Below are positions 61,863 to 64,000 of a stretch of 64,000 nucleotides of DNA, in pieces; position 1 is the first letter of the stretch, and the number at the start of each line of letters is the position of its first letter. Source of the DNA: Rothia nasisuis (GTDB lineage Bacteria; Actinomycetota; Actinomycetes; Actinomycetales; Micrococcaceae); assembly GCF_928381405.1 (NCBI RefSeq), contig NZ_CAKMSB010000009.1, positions 47,369-111,368 on the forward strand. Direction: 5' to 3'. A program made the translations under genes and the position numbers. A model generated the notes under the pieces. The model ran no database searches. It was not told the origin of the DNA and was given only the letters and a program-made list of their open reading frames with translations.

Positions 61863-62678
61863 TTAAGTCTGGGTCAGAGCAAAGGCTACGGCAGCCAGGT
61901 CGGCCGGGGCAGGGCTGGTAGGGGTACTGACTGTCGCCGGGCGCACCGCCGAGTCAAGCTTTTGGGTAGCGGCCGCTGTGCTGGCACCGATAGCTACCGT
62001 GGGAGGTAGCCGGGTACCTGCGGCCTCAGCCAGGGTGCGCAGTAGTAGGGGCGAGGTAGCGACCAGGACGTCGGCTCCAGCAAGCGCTGCCACTGCAGCA
62101 TCGAGGGTGAGGGCATCCGCATCGGCCTCGGTAGCTGCAACCAGGGGGTGGGAAGCCGGGTAGGGCTCCATCGTGTAAACCGGCAGAGTGACTACTGTAT
62201 AGCCGTAGTCGGTCAGGCCCTCTTCAAGCACCGGTGAGGCGGTGGTGCCCTGCACAGCCAGGACGGTCTCGCTCATGGAGTTATCCCACTCTTCATCAAG
62301 CAGCCATTCATCAACCATGCCCGCTGCCGACTGGGTTTCAGGCACAAAATCTACCAGCAGCCCGCGCTCGGTCAGGGCGGCCTCTGTAGCCCGCCCCACC
62401 GCAGCGAGTTGGGCAGCGCCCAGTAGCTGCCCCAGGGACTGGCCGATTCCCTGAGCCAAGGCATCGAGGCCCAGCACCCCGTTGACCGAGGTAAAAGTAA
62501 CCCAGGAGAATTCCCCCCGGATCAAGGCGAAGGCAACCTCACCCCAGTCCTCCGGTTCGGTGCCCACAGCCTCAAGTAGCGGGGCGGTAAGAACCCGGGC
62601 GGTGGCGTCCTGCCCGGCCATCTCGCGGGTGAAACCGGCTGCCTTGGCCGGGGAGCGGGTTATCAGGTAGGTCGCCAC
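61863..62678 (-). CDS. hemD: Uroporphyrinogen-III synthase
   Basis: I place the start at GTG 62678, behind GGGGAGGAG (271 residues, MATYLITRSPAKAAGF); the frame is open far upstream but that part lies inside hemC. The two-domain HemD fold has poor sequence conservation; FTSVNGV (about 77-83) and ATSPLLLRTLAEAAG near residue 220 are as expected. It closes hydroxymethylbilane with inversion of ring D. The hemC stop lies in its ribosome-binding site, so the two are coupled. Confidence 0.9.
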   Translation of the reverse strand: MATYLITRSPAKAAGFTREMAGQDATARVLTAPLLEAVGTEPEDWGEVAFALIRGEFSWVTFTSVNGVLGLDALAQGIGQSLGQLLGAAQLAAVGRATEAALTERGLLVDFVPETQSAAGMVDEWLLDEEWDNSMSETVLAVQGTTASPVLEEGLTDYGYTVVTLPVYTMEPYPASHPLVAATEADADALTLDAAVAALAGADVLVATSPLLLRTLAEAAGTRLPPTVAIGASTAAATQKLDSAVRPATVSTPTSPAPADLAAVAFALTQT

Positions 62679-62682
62679 GGTT

Positions 62683-63699
62683 CTACTCCTCCCCGCCCTC
62701 AGTGCCCAATCCGGCCAGCGCGGTGGCCCCCATACCCAGCACATCTTCAGCTGCGCGGGTACCGAGAAAGGCAGCTGACTCAGGTGACAGGGTTTCGGTT
62801 TCAACAGTGTGGCGAAGCAGCTCAGTTCCGTCAGGGCTAGCCACGGCAACGGTCAGTATCAGCTGCCCAGCGACCAGGTAGGCGTAGGCCCCAATAGGGG
62901 CGGCACAGCCAGCTTCAAGGCGGCGGAGCAAGGCGCGTTCGGCGGTAACCGCCAGCTGGGTTTCGGTGTGATTAACAGCGGCCACAGCGGCACCGAGCTC
63001 TGAGCTCTCGGCAGTATCGCCCGTGCGAATCTCAATCGCCAGAGCCCCCTGACCCGGGGCAGGGACAACCTGCTCAACACTGAGATACTCAGTAATGGTC
63101 TCTTCTAACCCCAGACGGTGCAGGCCCGCAGCGGCCAAAACGACCGCGTCGCAGTCACCGGTGAGAGCACCTAGCTTCTTCTCACCGTACAAGCCGTGGG
63201 CGCCCACCCCGTAACGCTCCTTGCCCGGGACGCGAGCCAGGCGGGTTCCCACGTTGCCGCGAATATCAACGATGGTCACATCGGGGCGCAGGGCCAGCAG
63301 CTGGGCAGCGCGACGCGGCGAGCCGGTACCTACTCTGGCCCCCTGAGGCAGGGTTTCTAGGGTCAGCCCATCCCGGGCGCAGAGGGCGTCCCTGGGGTCC
63401 TCCCGTTCCGGGGTCGCGGCGACGGTCAGCCCCGGGCAGGGGGCACTGGGGAGATCCTTGAGCGAATGCACCGCTATATCTACTCCCCCGTCGAGCAGGC
63501 GGGAGCGCAGGGTGGCGGCAAAGACGCCGGTACCGCCCAGCTGTGAGAGCGGGCCGGTGAGCACATCTCCCTCGGTTTTGACAGTGACGGTCTCTAGCTC
63601 AATGCCGGTTGCCTCTCGCATACGCTGGGCAGCCCAGGCAGTCTGGGTGGTCGCAAGCGCCGACCCGCGCGTGCCTACGAAAAATGTTCGAGCTGCCAC
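62683..63699 (-). CDS. hemC: Hydroxymethylbilane synthase (porphobilinogen deaminase)
   Basis: The 338-residue protein builds the linear tetrapyrrole. It has GTRGSALATTQTAW at the N terminus, DIAVHSLKDLPS (about 75-86), GTGSPRRAAQL and VVDIRGNVGTRL, and the dipyrromethane-binding Cys in LEAGCAAPIGAYA (about 265). It follows the ferrochelatase gene with an 86-nt gap, in which I see a weak promoter at best, so the operon probably starts further right. Confidence 0.95.
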   Translation of the reverse strand: MAARTFFVGTRGSALATTQTAWAAQRMREATGIELETVTVKTEGDVLTGPLSQLGGTGVFAATLRSRLLDGGVDIAVHSLKDLPSAPCPGLTVAATPEREDPRDALCARDGLTLETLPQGARVGTGSPRRAAQLLALRPDVTIVDIRGNVGTRLARVPGKERYGVGAHGLYGEKKLGALTGDCDAVVLAAAGLHRLGLEETITEYLSVEQVVPAPGQGALAIEIRTGDTAESSELGAAVAAVNHTETQLAVTAERALLRRLEAGCAAPIGAYAYLVAGQLILTVAVASPDGTELLRHTVETETLSPESAAFLGTRAAEDVLGMGATALAGLGTEGGEE

Positions 63700-63785
63700 T
63701 TGAGCGTCCTTTCGTGCAATCTTTGTCAGAGTATTAGTCCCGAGGTTAGGGGGCTTGGGTTCAGGGGCTTCGGGAGCGGAGCGGG

Positions 63786-64000
63786 CTACCCCTTGTAGTT
63801 GGCAATCACCGGCTTCTCGGAGCCGGGGCGCAGTGACTTACAGCAGTCGGGGTCACAGGCGTCGAACCAGCCCGGCCCACCGCAAACTGACTGGCGGGCG
63901 GCCTGGACGCCCTCGGCGTCCGGAGCGGGAGCGCTGGCGGCGACGCGTTCGGCGATAAGCTGGCGCAGGCCCTCAACGTAGGCGGGGTGGGTGCCGGGGG
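63786..64000 (-). CDS. cpfC: Coproporphyrin ferrochelatase, C-terminal part (cut by window edge)
   Basis: The leftward frame enters from the window edge and ends with TAG at 63786-63788. The 71 visible codons read THPAYVEGLRQLIAERVAA, then an Ala/Pro linker and VCGGPGWFDACDPDCCKS near the end. This cysteine cluster is the [2Fe-2S] ligand set of actinobacterial ferrochelatases, which insert iron into coproporphyrin III in the monoderm route. It lies directly before hemC, as is usual. Confidence 0.85.
   Translation of the reverse strand, partial: PGTHPAYVEGLRQLIAERVAASAPAPDAEGVQAARQSVCGGPGWFDACDPDCCKSLRPGSEKPVIANYKG

Noticed and set aside
62679..62849. Upstream extension of hemD
   Set aside because: It overlaps the end of hemC in another frame, and GTG 62678 has a strong ribosome-binding site.

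Overview
The window is a stretch of actinobacterial chromosome, most likely from the family Micrococcaceae and probably a Rothia-like species. The support is gene content and order: a fused 2-oxoglutarate decarboxylase/dehydrogenase (kgd), mtrA-mtrB-lpqB-comF-hpf-secA, SigR with its zinc anti-sigma factor, AdnA/AdnB, a UPF0182 protein, a 24-residue bL37 ribosomal protein and a ferrochelatase with a C-terminal cysteine cluster. The genus is an inference from overall composition and layout; no search could be run.

Region by region. 1-2800: a zinc-type ABC importer (znuA-znuC-znuB, leftward) behind a perfect dyad that looks like a Zur operator. 2800-5400: two overlapping CNNM/CorC-type membrane proteins, perhaps led by a small leaderless ORF. 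5500-10470: kgd, an SGNH-fold protein with a GDE in place of GDS, and bL37. 10500-12300: rsrA-sigR (with a SigR-like promoter) and a DoxX-like protein. 12370-15650: aroA-rsgA-hisN. 15700-24350: the mtrAB-lpqB-comF-hpf-secA block. 24400-28650: iscS, mnmA, chorismate mutase and a MetE-like protein. 28790-35380: trmL-like methylase, HtrA-type protease, a TPM-domain surface protein, PspA, uridine kinase and a small PH-like protein.

35430-38820 is the accessory part. The initiator tRNA gene (38740-38816, leftward) has two further, incomplete copies of its 3' part downstream of it (36257-36298 and about 35675-35726). Between the tRNA and the first fragment is a 2.4-kb AT-richer element with an unknown gene, a RelBE-type toxin-antitoxin pair, a winged-helix replication-initiator-like gene whose 3' part carries four dyad iterons next to a perfect DnaA box, and two divergent small HTH regulators. 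Beyond it is a decayed sibling that still holds fragments of the same tRNA end, of the unknown gene's last codons and of relBE. I read this as two related, integrase-less elements that inserted one after the other at the same tRNA.

38960-57790 is core again, in an order that I recall from mycobacteria: UPF0182, a PDZ-Lon protease, a DUF2342 metalloprotease, a YgjP-like metallopeptidase, UvrD-like helicase, NudC, a phosphotransferase, adnB, adnA and a DnaQ-type exonuclease. 57900-64000: a ThrE-type exporter, then the leftward heme operon cpfC(hemH, partial)-hemC-hemD-hemB-hemL.

Two intergenic copies (27247-27347 and 59286-59387) of a 101-102-bp structured repeat share a core but differ in their stem sequences in a compensatory way. 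Several genes begin 6-8 nt after a good -10 box and are probably translated from leaderless mRNAs.
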